The notes beneath the pieces are model-generated. The model worked only from the letters and a program-made list of their open reading frames with translations, did not search any database and had not been told where the DNA came from. Both the position numbers and the translations under genes were made by a program. 64,000 bases of DNA from an uncultured Eubacteriales bacterium (GTDB taxonomy: Bacteria; Bacillota; Clostridia; Christensenellales; CAG-138): the NCBI GenBank assembly GCA_902801845.1, contig CADCJW010000009.1, forward strand, positions 48,707-112,706. Direction: 5' to 3'. Shown piece by piece: positions 30,668 through 38,592 of this stretch (the stretch's first letter is position 1; every line of letters starts with the position of its first letter).

Positions 30668-33355
30668 TCACTTGCTCTTCAGCAGCACCGCGGTCTTGCC
30701 CTCCACGGTGATGGTGCCGGTGAAGTCGCCGGTGGCGCCCCAAAGGGCCGTCCACTCGCCCTCCGGCAGGGCGGCGGTCATGGGCTGCTCGCCGGGATTG
30801 GCCACCAGGTAGCCCACCGGCTGCCCGTCCAGGGTATAGCTGGCGGCGATGGCGTTGTCCTCCAAAACCTCGCCGGTCACGGCGCCGTCATACAGCCAGG
30901 GGTTGGCCTTGCGAAGGGCGATGAGGTCCTTGTAATAGAGCATCATGGCATAGGCGTCGCCGTCGGGAGTCAGGGCCTCCCAGTCGATGTTGTTCACCGC
31001 GTCGGAGGAGTTGTAGCTGTTGTGGTCGCCGCCCTTGGTGCGCAGCATCTCCTCCCCCGCCAGGAAGAAGGGCGTGCCCTTGCTCATGAGGATGATGGAG
31101 GCGCCCAGACGGTTCATGGCCAGCTTCTGTTCGTCGGTCAGCTTGGGCTCCACGTTCGAAAGGATGTCCCACAGGGTCCTGTTGTCGTGGCAGGACATGT
31201 AGTTGATCATCAACGCGTCGTCCACCTTCCAGGAAGCGCCTGCGGCGTGGTCGCCGCCGGTGACGCCGAAGAGGACCTGGTTGGCGGTGGTCTTGGAGGC
31301 GTTGGTGCTGATCCAGCCCTTGGCCTTATTATCGAAGACGCTGCCCTTCAATCCGTCGCGGATGGCGTCATTGAACACGGCTACGCCGCCGATGGCCCCC
31401 TCCGAGGCCTTGACCTCCCGGATGTTGGCCTGGACGGCCCGCCGATTCTCCTTGAGGGTGGAGGTGCCGCCGGTCCAGCCCTCGCCGTAGAGGATGGCCT
31501 GGGGGTTGATCCTGTGGACGGCCCTCTCGATGGCCTGCATGGTATCCACGTCGTGGAGGCCCATGAGATCGAAGCGGAAGCCGTCGATATGGTATTCCGT
31601 CTGCCAGTAGACCACGGAGTCCACCATGTACTTGCGGAACATGCGGCGCTCGGAGGCGGTCTCGTTGCCGCAGCCGCTGCCGTTGGAGGCGTCGCCGGTG
31701 TTGGTGAAGCGGTAATAGTAGTAGGGCACGATCCGATTCAGGCAGGAATCAAGGGAATAGGTGTGATTGTACACCACGTCCATGACCACGGCGAAACCGT
31801 TCTCATGGAGGGATTGGACCATCTGCTTGAACTCGTTCACCCGCACCTCGCCGTGATAGGGATCGGTGGAGTAGCTGCCCTCGGGAGCGTTGTAGTTCTT
31901 CGGGTCGTAGCCCCAGTTGAACTGGGTGCAGGTGGTCTCGTCCACGGTGGCGTAGTCGTAGACCGGCTGCAGATGCACGTGGGTCACGCCCAGCTCCTTC
32001 AAATAGTCCATGCCCACGGGCAGGCCCGATCCGTTGGTGAGGCCCGTCTCCGTGAAGGCCAGGTACTTGCCGGGATACTGGGAGGAGGCGATCCTGTTGG
32101 AGAAGTCGCGGACATGGACCTCCCAGATGACGGCGTCCCGATAGGAGGTGAGGCCCAGGTCGAAGGTCTCGTCCCTAAAGCCCTCGGGGTCCGTGGAAAG
32201 TAGGTCGATGACCATGCCCCGATCCCCGTTGACGCCCACGGCCCGGGCGTAGGGGTCCACCGCCTCCTGGGTGCCCACCGCCGTGGTGACGGTGTAGGTG
32301 TAATAGGTGCCGTGGCCGCAGGGATAGTCCGCCGTCCACACGCCCTGGTTGGCCCGGGTCATGTCCACGGTGGCGAAGGCCTCGCCCCCGTTCCCCGCTT
32401 CGAACAGGTTCAAAACCACCCGGCTGGCCGTGGGGGCCCAGACCTTGAAGGTGGTGGAATCCTCATGGATGATCGCGCCCAGATCGTCCCCGGCGTAGGT
32501 ATACTTGGCCTCGAAAGCGGGGCTGTCGAAGATGGCCGTGGGCACCGCCACCTTTTCGCCGTAGCCCTCGATGGATACGGCGCAGACCCCGGTCACGTCC
32601 AGGGGCTCCTTGGTGGTGATGACGCCGGTGACCACGTTGTTGTTGAGGCTGGAGAGCTTCTCCACCGCCACAGGCTGGCCGTTCACCACGACCGACACCT
32701 GATCCAGGGAGGTGAGGCGGACCGCAGGCTCAACGGTGTACTTGATCTGGTTCTCCGCCACGATCCCCGCGAACTTGAAATTCATCTTTTGCTCCAGATT
32801 CATGCCGCCGTCCTCGCTGTAGTAGATGGTCTCCTCGCCGGATTTGAGGAAGATGGACACGTCGCCGCCCTCCATCTTCACGAACCGGTCCCCGTCAAAG
32901 TCCTTGGTGGCCGTGCCCCAGCTGGTGCTGCCCAGATCGGAGACGCCGGTGCGGACGATGAAGCCCACCTCCTCCACGTCTTCGGGCACGTTGATGACCA
33001 CCTTGGCTCCGTAGGCGCAGGGGTGCATGGGGTAGCTCATGCCGTCCTTGCCCAGGAACCAGATCCACATGTCGCTGGCGTCAAAGTCGATGGCGTCCTT
33101 GGTCCAGTAGATGGACAGCTGGTTGCAGCCCGGCTCCCGCTCCAGCTCATACTCCGCCGCCGGGGCGGGCTCCGGCGCAGGCTCCTCGGTGGGCGCCGCC
33201 GTCGGTTCCGCCGTGGGGGCCTCGGTAGGCTCCGGCGCGGGGGCTTCCGTGGCCGCGGGGGCTTCCGTAGGCGCCGCCGTAGCCGTTTTAGCGGGGGCGC
33301 AGGCCGTGAAGACGAGCAGCGCCGCCAGCAGCAGGGCAAAGATATGCTTTTTCAT
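30668..33355 (-). CDS. pulA: Pullulanase type I, cell-surface lipoprotein
   Basis: 895 residues. Lipoprotein signal with lipobox 'LVFTAC' (Cys19), then an Ala/Pro/Glu/Thr linker (about 22-68). Next come a carbohydrate-binding region (about 72-160), an N-terminal accessory domain, a CBM48-like domain ('TTFKVWAPTASRVVLNLFE', about 298-316) and the GH13 catalytic barrel. The type I pullulanase hallmark 'FNWGYDPKNYNAPEGSY' is near 484-500. The nucleophile Asp is in 'GFRFDLMGLHD', the acid/base Glu in 'LYGEGW' and the third Asp in 'MSCHDNRTLWD'. It cleaves alpha-1,6 links in pullulan or starch-derived branched dextrins outside the cell. Its start follows 'AAGGAG'. No starch importer is adjacent. 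Confidence 0.95.
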   Translation of the reverse strand: MKKHIFALLLAALLVFTACAPAKTATAAPTEAPAATEAPAPEPTEAPTAEPTAAPTEEPAPEPAPAAEYELEREPGCNQLSIYWTKDAIDFDASDMWIWFLGKDGMSYPMHPCAYGAKVVINVPEDVEEVGFIVRTGVSDLGSTSWGTATKDFDGDRFVKMEGGDVSIFLKSGEETIYYSEDGGMNLEQKMNFKFAGIVAENQIKYTVEPAVRLTSLDQVSVVVNGQPVAVEKLSSLNNNVVTGVITTKEPLDVTGVCAVSIEGYGEKVAVPTAIFDSPAFEAKYTYAGDDLGAIIHEDSTTFKVWAPTASRVVLNLFEAGNGGEAFATVDMTRANQGVWTADYPCGHGTYYTYTVTTAVGTQEAVDPYARAVGVNGDRGMVIDLLSTDPEGFRDETFDLGLTSYRDAVIWEVHVRDFSNRIASSQYPGKYLAFTETGLTNGSGLPVGMDYLKELGVTHVHLQPVYDYATVDETTCTQFNWGYDPKNYNAPEGSYSTDPYHGEVRVNEFKQMVQSLHENGFAVVMDVVYNHTYSLDSCLNRIVPYYYYRFTNTGDASNGSGCGNETASERRMFRKYMVDSVVYWQTEYHIDGFRFDLMGLHDVDTMQAIERAVHRINPQAILYGEGWTGGTSTLKENRRAVQANIREVKASEGAIGGVAVFNDAIRDGLKGSVFDNKAKGWISTNASKTTANQVLFGVTGGDHAAGASWKVDDALMINYMSCHDNRTLWDILSNVEPKLTDEQKLAMNRLGASIILMSKGTPFFLAGEEMLRTKGGDHNSYNSSDAVNNIDWEALTPDGDAYAMMLYYKDLIALRKANPWLYDGAVTGEVLEDNAIAASYTLDGQPVGYLVANPGEQPMTAALPEGEWTALWGATGDFTGTITVEGKTAVLLKSK

Positions 33356-33398
33356 AGTACTCTCCTTATGGTATCGGGCCTCCCCGTACTATATATAA

Positions 33399-33427
33399 AG
33401 TGTAACACCCTTCCCATGGAAAATCAA
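33399..33427 (-). promoter_or_regulatory. Probable pulA promoter
   Basis: Minus strand TTGATT (33427-33422), 17 bases, TACACT (33404-33399). The -35 overlaps the stop of the upstream PgsW-like gene. An alternative -10 (TATAGT, about 33393) also exists, so the exact start is uncertain. Confidence 0.5.
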
Positions 33428-34518
33428 CAGGCAGGGTCCGTTCCCTTCCGCCGGAACAGGATTTCTATGGCCACGGTGGCGACAAGGGCCAAACCAAACG
33501 ACGCGGCGACGGCCCAGCGGGCGTAGCTCCGGTGATAATACACCCCGGAGGTCCCCACCTGCGGCACAGTCACGGGATCGTAGGGGATGCCGGTCTCGGC
33601 ACAGAGCTGCTTGATGTTCAAAAAATGGATGGTGGGCACGCCCAGACTCAGATACCGCTCCACCAGGCCGCTTTTGGGGCCGATCCGGGGGTCGGCCTCG
33701 GGCAGGAGCCCCTGGCCGAAGCTGACGGCGGCGTCGGTGTCCCCCATGCCCAGGATGTTGCCGCCCACGTTGACGAAGGCCACGATGTCCCCCATGCGGG
33801 CCATGCGGTCCAGCACGTCCGCTTCATAGCCCTGGTCGTAGGCGGTCAGGGACAGCCCCTCCTCCCGGAGCCGGTCCTTCAGCTCCTCGATCTGCCGGAT
33901 GTCCTCCTCGTCCTCCAACATATAGGCCAGCATGTTCTCCCCCGCGTCCCCGTCGCCGCCCATGGTGATGAGATCCGGCAGGGTGGACAGCAGGCCCGCC
34001 TCATACGCGGTGAGGATCATCTCCGGCAGCACGTATCCCGGCAGATTGGCCCCCAAATTGGAGGAACCCACGGACACGCTGTAGGAGATCTCCAGCCCCA
34101 TGACCTCCGCCGCGCACAGGACGCCCAGATCGATCCCCGGGAAGGAGGCCGAGAAGCAAGCGCCGATCCTGTCCCCGGGCCGGACGCCGGCGTCATGGAG
34201 GAGCCGGACGGCCAGGGCGGCAAAGTCCGACAGCTGGGAGGTGCGCTTGGCCTCCTCGCTGCCCAAGGAGGTGGTGATGGGCGAAAGATAGGTGCCCATG
34301 AGCCCCAGGCCCAGGGTATCCTCCGGAGCCAGCTCATACCCGCGGCGCAGCCGCTCCTCCCGAACGGCGGCCACCACCTGTTCATGGAGACAGGCCGCGG
34401 CCTCCATCTCGTCCCCGTAGGGGAGCCGGACCCGATGGCCAGCCAGATAGATCGCCAAAACGGAGGCCATCAGCAGCAGCGCCACCAGGCCGTGGCACAA
34501 AAGCTTGCGGCGCTTCAT
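33424..34518 (-). CDS. Poly-gamma-glutamate system protein, PgsW-like (second copy)
   Basis: 364 residues from the ATG at 34518, which overlaps the preceding stop by 4 bases (ATGA). Helix about 8-25 ('LVALLLMASVLAIYLAGH') anchors the N-terminus, and a second helix near the C-terminus ('VAASFGLALVATVAIEILF') re-enters the membrane. Conserved blocks are 'RLPYGDEMEAAACLHEQV', 'AVMGLEISYSVSVGSSNLGAN'-type sequence (present as 'AAEVMGLEISYSVSVGSSN'), 'MGGDGDAGENMLAYML' and 'FVNVGGNILGMG'. These match the 'poly-gamma-glutamate system protein' family found beside pgsB and pgsC. It is a clear paralogue of the next-upstream gene. Function uncharacterised; an export or assembly role is inferred. Confidence 0.82.
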   Translation of the reverse strand: MKRRKLLCHGLVALLLMASVLAIYLAGHRVRLPYGDEMEAAACLHEQVVAAVREERLRRGYELAPEDTLGLGLMGTYLSPITTSLGSEEAKRTSQLSDFAALAVRLLHDAGVRPGDRIGACFSASFPGIDLGVLCAAEVMGLEISYSVSVGSSNLGANLPGYVLPEMILTAYEAGLLSTLPDLITMGGDGDAGENMLAYMLEDEEDIRQIEELKDRLREEGLSLTAYDQGYEADVLDRMARMGDIVAFVNVGGNILGMGDTDAAVSFGQGLLPEADPRIGPKSGLVERYLSLGVPTIHFLNIKQLCAETGIPYDPVTVPQVGTSGVYYHRSYARWAVAASFGLALVATVAIEILFRRKGTDPAC

Positions 34519-35597
34519 ACCTTCCGCCTCCTTCCGCTGGTAAACACCCACGTCCCCACCACGACGGTCAAAAGGGCCGGGACGACCAGGACGATCCAGG
34601 AGCTGTCCTCCCCATAGTACATGGCCGCCGCGCCGATCTCGGGCAGGGTCTGGGGGTCGAAGGGGATGCCGCTCTGTTCACAGAGGGCCCGCACGTTCAG
34701 CAGGTGGATGGTGGGGATGCCCTTGGCAAGATACCGCTCCGTGAGGCCGCTGTTGTCGCCAATGGAAAGGGGCTGCCGCTTCAGCAGGCCGCTGCCCAGG
34801 GAGAGCATGGCGGTGTTGTCCTCATGGCCCAGCCCCAAGCCGTTGCCGCCGACGTTCACGAAGGCCTTGATATCCCCGTATACTTCCTCATGGAGGGCGA
34901 TGTCCTGCTGGTAGCTTTCGATAGTGGCGGGAGCAAGGCCCGCCTCCACAAGGCGCGCCTTCAAAGCTTCCACGGCGGCCACGTCCTCCTCTTCCTCCAG
35001 CACGTAGGCCATCATGTTATAGCCCATGTCCCCGCCGCCGCCCATGGTGACCAGCACCGGCAGCCGGGAAATAAGGCCCCCGTCATAGAGGGTCTTGACC
35101 ATCTCGGGAAAGGCGTATTCCGGGTTGTTGGCCCCGTATTTGGAGGAGCCCACGGAGGTGGAATAGCGGATGTCCAGGCCCATGACCTCCGCCGCGCAGA
35201 GGACCGCTAAATTGAGCCCCGGATAGGAGCCCGAGAGATTGGCGCCCACCGGGTCCCCGGCCTTGAGCCCCGCCTCGGAAAAGTAGCGGACGCACAGGGC
35301 GGCAAAGTCGGGGAGCTGGCTGGTGCGCTTCTCCTCCAGCCCCGCAGTGGTGGTCATGATGGCGGTGAAGTCATAGCCCAAAAGGCCGATGCCCAGGACG
35401 TCCTCCTCCGCAAGGGCCACCCCCCGCCGAGCCTTCTCCTCTCGGATGAGGGCCGCCGCCTGCTCATGGAGCCGGGCCGCCGCCATCATCCTGTTCGCAT
35501 AGGGGAGCCGCCGGCGGCAGCCCGCCAAAGAGACGATCCCCAAGAGGAAGGCCAGGACGAAACAGATCAGGGATAGATTGTGGTGCTTTCCCCTCAT
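34515..35597 (-). CDS. Poly-gamma-glutamate system protein, PgsW-like (first copy)
   Basis: 360 residues from the ATG at 35597, coupled to pgsC by an ATGA overlap. A hydrophobic N-terminal segment (about 6-24) ends in 'VSLAGCRRRLPYANRM'; the Cys resembles a lipobox but is followed by Arg, so lipidation is uncertain. The outer domain aligns with the following gene over its length: 'EEKRTSQLPDFAALCVRY', 'AAEVMGLDIRYSTSVGSSK', 'MGGGGDMGYNMMAYVLEEEED' and 'FVNVGGNGLGLG'. A C-terminal helix ('LVVPALLTVVVGTWVFTSG') and a short basic tail finish it. Tandem copies may form a heteromer at the polymer exit (inference). Confidence 0.82.
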   Translation of the reverse strand: MRGKHHNLSLICFVLAFLLGIVSLAGCRRRLPYANRMMAAARLHEQAAALIREEKARRGVALAEEDVLGIGLLGYDFTAIMTTTAGLEEKRTSQLPDFAALCVRYFSEAGLKAGDPVGANLSGSYPGLNLAVLCAAEVMGLDIRYSTSVGSSKYGANNPEYAFPEMVKTLYDGGLISRLPVLVTMGGGGDMGYNMMAYVLEEEEDVAAVEALKARLVEAGLAPATIESYQQDIALHEEVYGDIKAFVNVGGNGLGLGHEDNTAMLSLGSGLLKRQPLSIGDNSGLTERYLAKGIPTIHLLNVRALCEQSGIPFDPQTLPEIGAAAMYYGEDSSWIVLVVPALLTVVVGTWVFTSGRRRKV

Positions 35598-36016
35598 AGC
35601 ATGCCCACCCACAGCAAGCACAGGGCGCAGAGGGCGGCCACCGCGCACAGGGAGATGCCGGTCTTCACGAAGCCCTGCCGCTGCAGATCCCGCACCAGCA
35701 AGGCCGGGACCAGATATCCGATGACCCGGATGCCGAAGGGCAGCACCCCCAGAAGCCCCACCACGTAGGTGAGAGCAAAGCTTAGCACCACGTTCACAGC
35801 GAAGAGCCGCCGGCCGTAGAGGATCAGATACCGGCTGAGGAGCTTGTCCAAGCCGTAGACCCCCAGCACCACGATCAGACTGTAGGCGATGCGCCAGGGA
35901 TCGTTGAGGCTCAACGCAAAGTAGACCGGGGCCACCAGACCCCCGGTGCTCAGCCCCGTGATCTCGGAATACAGGACGGCGATGAGGACGCCCACGATGA
36001 CGATCTTGCTATACAT
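35594..36016 (-). CDS. pgsC: Poly-gamma-glutamate synthase subunit PgsC/CapC
   Basis: 140 residues, the standard length of PgsC/CapC, with four or five membrane helices. It begins 'KIVIVGVLIAVLYSEITGLS' and has the conserved 'GGLVAPVYFALSLNDPWRI' (about 25-43) between the first helices. PgsC is the integral membrane partner of the PgsB ligase in polymer synthesis. It overlaps pgsB by 8 bases and the next gene by 4. Confidence 0.93.
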   Translation of the reverse strand: MYSKIVIVGVLIAVLYSEITGLSTGGLVAPVYFALSLNDPWRIAYSLIVVLGVYGLDKLLSRYLILYGRRLFAVNVVLSFALTYVVGLLGVLPFGIRVIGYLVPALLVRDLQRQGFVKTGISLCAVAALCALCLLWVGML

Positions 36017-37175
36017 GCTTCCCTTCGCCTCCTACATTCACCGGCTGTTCTATCAGTTCCTTTTGGGCCCGCTCCACCAGGCGCATGCCCTCGTTCTTGA
36101 TGTTCCCCACCGCCAGGATCAGGCGGGGCGCTTCGCTTGTAAAGGGGATCTCCTCCGCCAGCGTAAAGCCCTGGATCTCCGCCTCCGGGGCGGCCCGACG
36201 GCAGAGCCGCATGAGGGCCCTTTGCTCGTCCCCCAAGAGCCATATCCGCCGAGGCCCCATCTCCCGGCACAGGCGGGCCATATCCATGGCCCGGGCGGGC
36301 CGATCGCCCCGATTGTTGATGAGGATGACCAGCTCCTCTTCCCCCTCGCCCCGGGTGGCCTCATAGATCATCCTGGTGGAGCTCACGTCGTTGGCGGAGA
36401 GGGCGTTGACGAAGGTCAGGTTTTCGCCCCCGAACACGGACAGGGCAAAGGGGTCCCGAACGAAGGATTTGACCCCCTCGAAGGCCCTTTGCCGGTCCAT
36501 CCCCAGCCCCTCGCAGACGGCCAGGGCCAGGGCCACGTTTTCAGGGAAATCCAGCTCCTTTGCCCCGGGAAGATCGTCCAGGGACGCCGGGTCGGAGATG
36601 GTCAGGGTGCTGGAAAGCTTCTTGGCCCGGGCGGCCATCCGGTCAGGAAAATCCCGCTCCGCCGTGAAGATGAGCCCCTTCTCGGGCAGCATCTCCATGA
36701 GGCAGTCCAAGATCTCCTCCCGGGTATCCCCCATGACGTCCATGTGATCGAGGCGGGCGTTGGTGATGACCCCCACGTCACAGCGGAGCATGTCCTTCCC
36801 CGACACCCGCTGATACTCCGGCTGCAGGGCCATGCACTCGATCACCAGGATATCCGCCTTTTCCTGGGCGGCCTTGTGCAGATAATTGAGCTGCTCCCGG
36901 ATGTTGGCCGGGGCCTTCCGCTCGATGAGCTCCTGGCGGCCGTCGGGGTGGATGGCGATGGGCAACGTGCCTGTGGTCTTGCACAGGACCCGGTGGCCAC
37001 CGGCGGCGAGGCCCGCCGCGATCATGCGGGTCACCGTGGACTTGCCCCGGGTGCCGTTCACATAGATCACGTGGGCAAGGGCCTTTCGATCCCTGCGGGC
37101 CTGCAGCGCCTCCCACACGAGGCGCAGCAGGAGCAGGCAGGACAATATGAGGATCAGTAACTCTGTTCTATCCAT
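36009..37175 (-). CDS. pgsB: Poly-gamma-glutamate synthase PgsB/CapB (Mur-ligase-like)
   Basis: 388 residues from the ATG at 37175. An N-terminal membrane helix ('LLILILSCLLLLRLVWEAL', about 5-23) is followed by the ATP-binding P-loop 'VNGTRGKSTVTRMIAAGL' (about 42-59), as in PgsB, CapB and Mur ligases. Further blocks are 'IECMALQPEYQ', 'GVITNARLDHMDVMGDT' and 'LINNRGDRPARAMDMARL'. It forms gamma-amide bonds between glutamates using ATP on the inner membrane face. First gene of the pgsB-pgsC-pgsW-pgsW operon. No PgsA/CapA homologue is present. An in-frame ATG at 37247 lies inside the upstream terminator and is rejected. Confidence 0.93.
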   Translation of the reverse strand: MDRTELLILILSCLLLLRLVWEALQARRDRKALAHVIYVNGTRGKSTVTRMIAAGLAAGGHRVLCKTTGTLPIAIHPDGRQELIERKAPANIREQLNYLHKAAQEKADILVIECMALQPEYQRVSGKDMLRCDVGVITNARLDHMDVMGDTREEILDCLMEMLPEKGLIFTAERDFPDRMAARAKKLSSTLTISDPASLDDLPGAKELDFPENVALALAVCEGLGMDRQRAFEGVKSFVRDPFALSVFGGENLTFVNALSANDVSSTRMIYEATRGEGEEELVILINNRGDRPARAMDMARLCREMGPRRIWLLGDEQRALMRLCRRAAPEAEIQGFTLAEEIPFTSEAPRLILAVGNIKNEGMRLVERAQKELIEQPVNVGGEGKHV

Positions 37176-37181
37176 GGCTCC

Positions 37182-37210
37182 ATTGTACTCACCGCGCCCG
37201 TCCCTGTCCA
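37182..37210 (-). promoter_or_regulatory. Promoter of the poly-gamma-glutamate operon, close to the start codon
   Basis: Minus strand TGGACA (37210-37205), 17 bases, TACAAT (37187-37182). Only six bases (GGAGCC) separate the -10 from the pgsB ATG, so the message would start at or within a base or two of the ATG (leaderless). Confidence 0.6.
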
Positions 37211-37223
37211 GTTTTTTGTATGC

Positions 37224-37255
37224 AAAAAGGACGGTGGATCGCTCCATCGTCCTTT
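37224..37255 (-). terminator. Intrinsic terminator of the Tat-GGT operon
   Basis: Minus strand AAAGGACGATGGA/TCCACCGTCCTTT stem with a short loop, followed by a TTTTT run. It lies 17 bases after the stop of the M14-type gene and just ahead of the pgsB promoter. Confidence 0.88.
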
Positions 37256-37271
37256 CGTTCAGGGTGTTCGC

Positions 37272-38408
37272 TTATTTCAGGTAGAGGCCGAGATCGTCCG
37301 TATCCACCATCTCCTGGTAATCGGGCCAATTCTCCACCACGATGGCACGGTCTTCGTCGTCCAGGCTGCCGTTGTAGGATGCGATAAGCTCCTCGATGGT
37401 GGTGATGTGCCGGGCCACGCGCAGGGACAGGGGGAAGTTGCCGGAGCTGTAGTCCACGTACAGCAGACCCAGCTCATAGCCCTTCACGTAGCAGGGATCC
37501 TCGCCGGTGATGACCAGCTTCTCGTCGGTATAGCCGCGGAACCGACCCTGAGAGGGGTTGCCCACCTCCAAAAGCAGGGCGTAGGTATCGGTGAAGTCGC
37601 CCAGCTCCCGGTGGGTGAGGCCATGGAGCTTCACAGGGGAAGGCTCGAGGCGCATGCCGATCTCTCTGTCCTCCAGCTCCACCTTAGCGCCCACCGCCAC
37701 ATTCATGGCCCGCTCATGGGCCACGATGGCGTTGTTCACCGCGTATTCGGGGCTGGACTCATGGAGGTCGATCTCCATGTCGATCTTTTCGGTGTTGATC
37801 ATTTTGGTCACCGCGTAGGCCACCTGTTCGGACAGGGTGCCATACTTGATGCCGGGATAGCACCGGTTCAGGTTCCGGGTCTCGGAGCCGGACAGGCTCT
37901 GACCGGAGGTGTGGGTGTAGATGTCGGGATCGGGCCACTGATCGATGGGGTTGGTGGCTCGAGAGCCGTAGTGGAACACCCGCTGTTCACCGGACGGGGT
38001 GGTGAAGTGCATGTACTGGGGGGAGCCCTCCAGCGGATCGTTGTGGGTGAGACCGGAGGCGTTGATGCTGGGGATGATGTACACCGTCCCCTTGGTCACC
38101 TTCAGCTGTTCCAGCATGACGATGGCCGCCATGTGGCCCGCGGGCTCGTTGCCGTGGGTGCCGCCCAGGACCAGGACGCTGCCGCCGTCTTCTTCGCCTT
38201 TGATGACGTACACCTTCGTGTCGCCGACGGTGCCCTTCAGGTTTTTGTTGTACCGGGAGAGCTTGAATACCTCGGTGACGTTGGTGCCCTCAGTAACGAT
38301 ATCCTCCACGAAATGACGCTTCTGATAGAAGCTGTTGCCGGCGATCGCCGCGCAGACGATGGCGATGGCCAGGATGATACAGGTGCTGAGAATGCCTTTT
38401 TTCTTCAT
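37272..38408 (-). CDS. Membrane-anchored M14-type metallopeptidase/deacylase (AstE/AspA-like)
   Basis: 378 residues. An N-terminal helix (about 5-23, 'GILSTCIILAIAIVCAAIA') exports the protein. The M14/succinylglutamate-desuccinylase core has 'LVLGGTHGNEPAGHMAA' (about 80-96, HxxE zinc ligands), 'NLNRCYPG' (Asn-Arg substrate clamp), 'EIDLHESSPEY' (about 213-223, third ligand His) and a later Glu in 'YALLLEVGNPSQGR'. Members remove N-acyl groups or C-terminal residues. Its position after a gamma-glutamyltransferase, lipoprotein and TRAP permease suggests trimming of gamma-glutamyl or N-acyl-glutamate compounds outside the cell before uptake (inference). Last gene of the operon. Confidence 0.8.
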   Translation of the reverse strand: MKKKGILSTCIILAIAIVCAAIAGNSFYQKRHFVEDIVTEGTNVTEVFKLSRYNKNLKGTVGDTKVYVIKGEEDGGSVLVLGGTHGNEPAGHMAAIVMLEQLKVTKGTVYIIPSINASGLTHNDPLEGSPQYMHFTTPSGEQRVFHYGSRATNPIDQWPDPDIYTHTSGQSLSGSETRNLNRCYPGIKYGTLSEQVAYAVTKMINTEKIDMEIDLHESSPEYAVNNAIVAHERAMNVAVGAKVELEDREIGMRLEPSPVKLHGLTHRELGDFTDTYALLLEVGNPSQGRFRGYTDEKLVITGEDPCYVKGYELGLLYVDYSSGNFPLSLRVARHITTIEELIASYNGSLDDEDRAIVVENWPDYQEMVDTDDLGLYLK

Positions 38409-38422
38409 CGCTCTACCCCTCC

Positions 38423-38578
38423 TTATTTGATCATGAAGATCCGAAGGATCAAGCAGACCAGGATCATCGCGCAGCTGATCTTATCCACCACCTTGGTTTC
38501 CTTAAAGAGCATGTTGTAGAGGACGCTGGCAAAGACCATCACGGCGATGGCAAGATAGATGATCGTTGTGAATGACAT
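38423..38578 (-). CDS. 51-residue membrane protein between TRAP permease and metallopeptidase
   Basis: 51 residues with two hydrophobic segments, 'IIYLAIAVMVFASVLYNML' and 'ISCAMILVCLILRIFMIK', separated by a short charged turn. It starts 15 bases after the permease stop with GGAGGAAGCAGC before the ATG, so it is well placed for translation. TRAP transporters need a small membrane subunit (DctQ), but this is far shorter than DctQ (about 160 residues, four helices). It could be a reduced partner of the permease. No family recognised. Confidence 0.7.
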   Translation of the reverse strand: MSFTTIIYLAIAVMVFASVLYNMLFKETKVVDKISCAMILVCLILRIFMIK

Positions 38579-38592
38579 ATGCTGCTTCCTCC

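Noticed and set aside
29255..32203. A 982-residue plus-strand open frame opposite the acyltransferase and pullulanase genes
   Set aside because: It spans two clear minus-strand genes and their promoter region, and its translation has no domain-like pattern.
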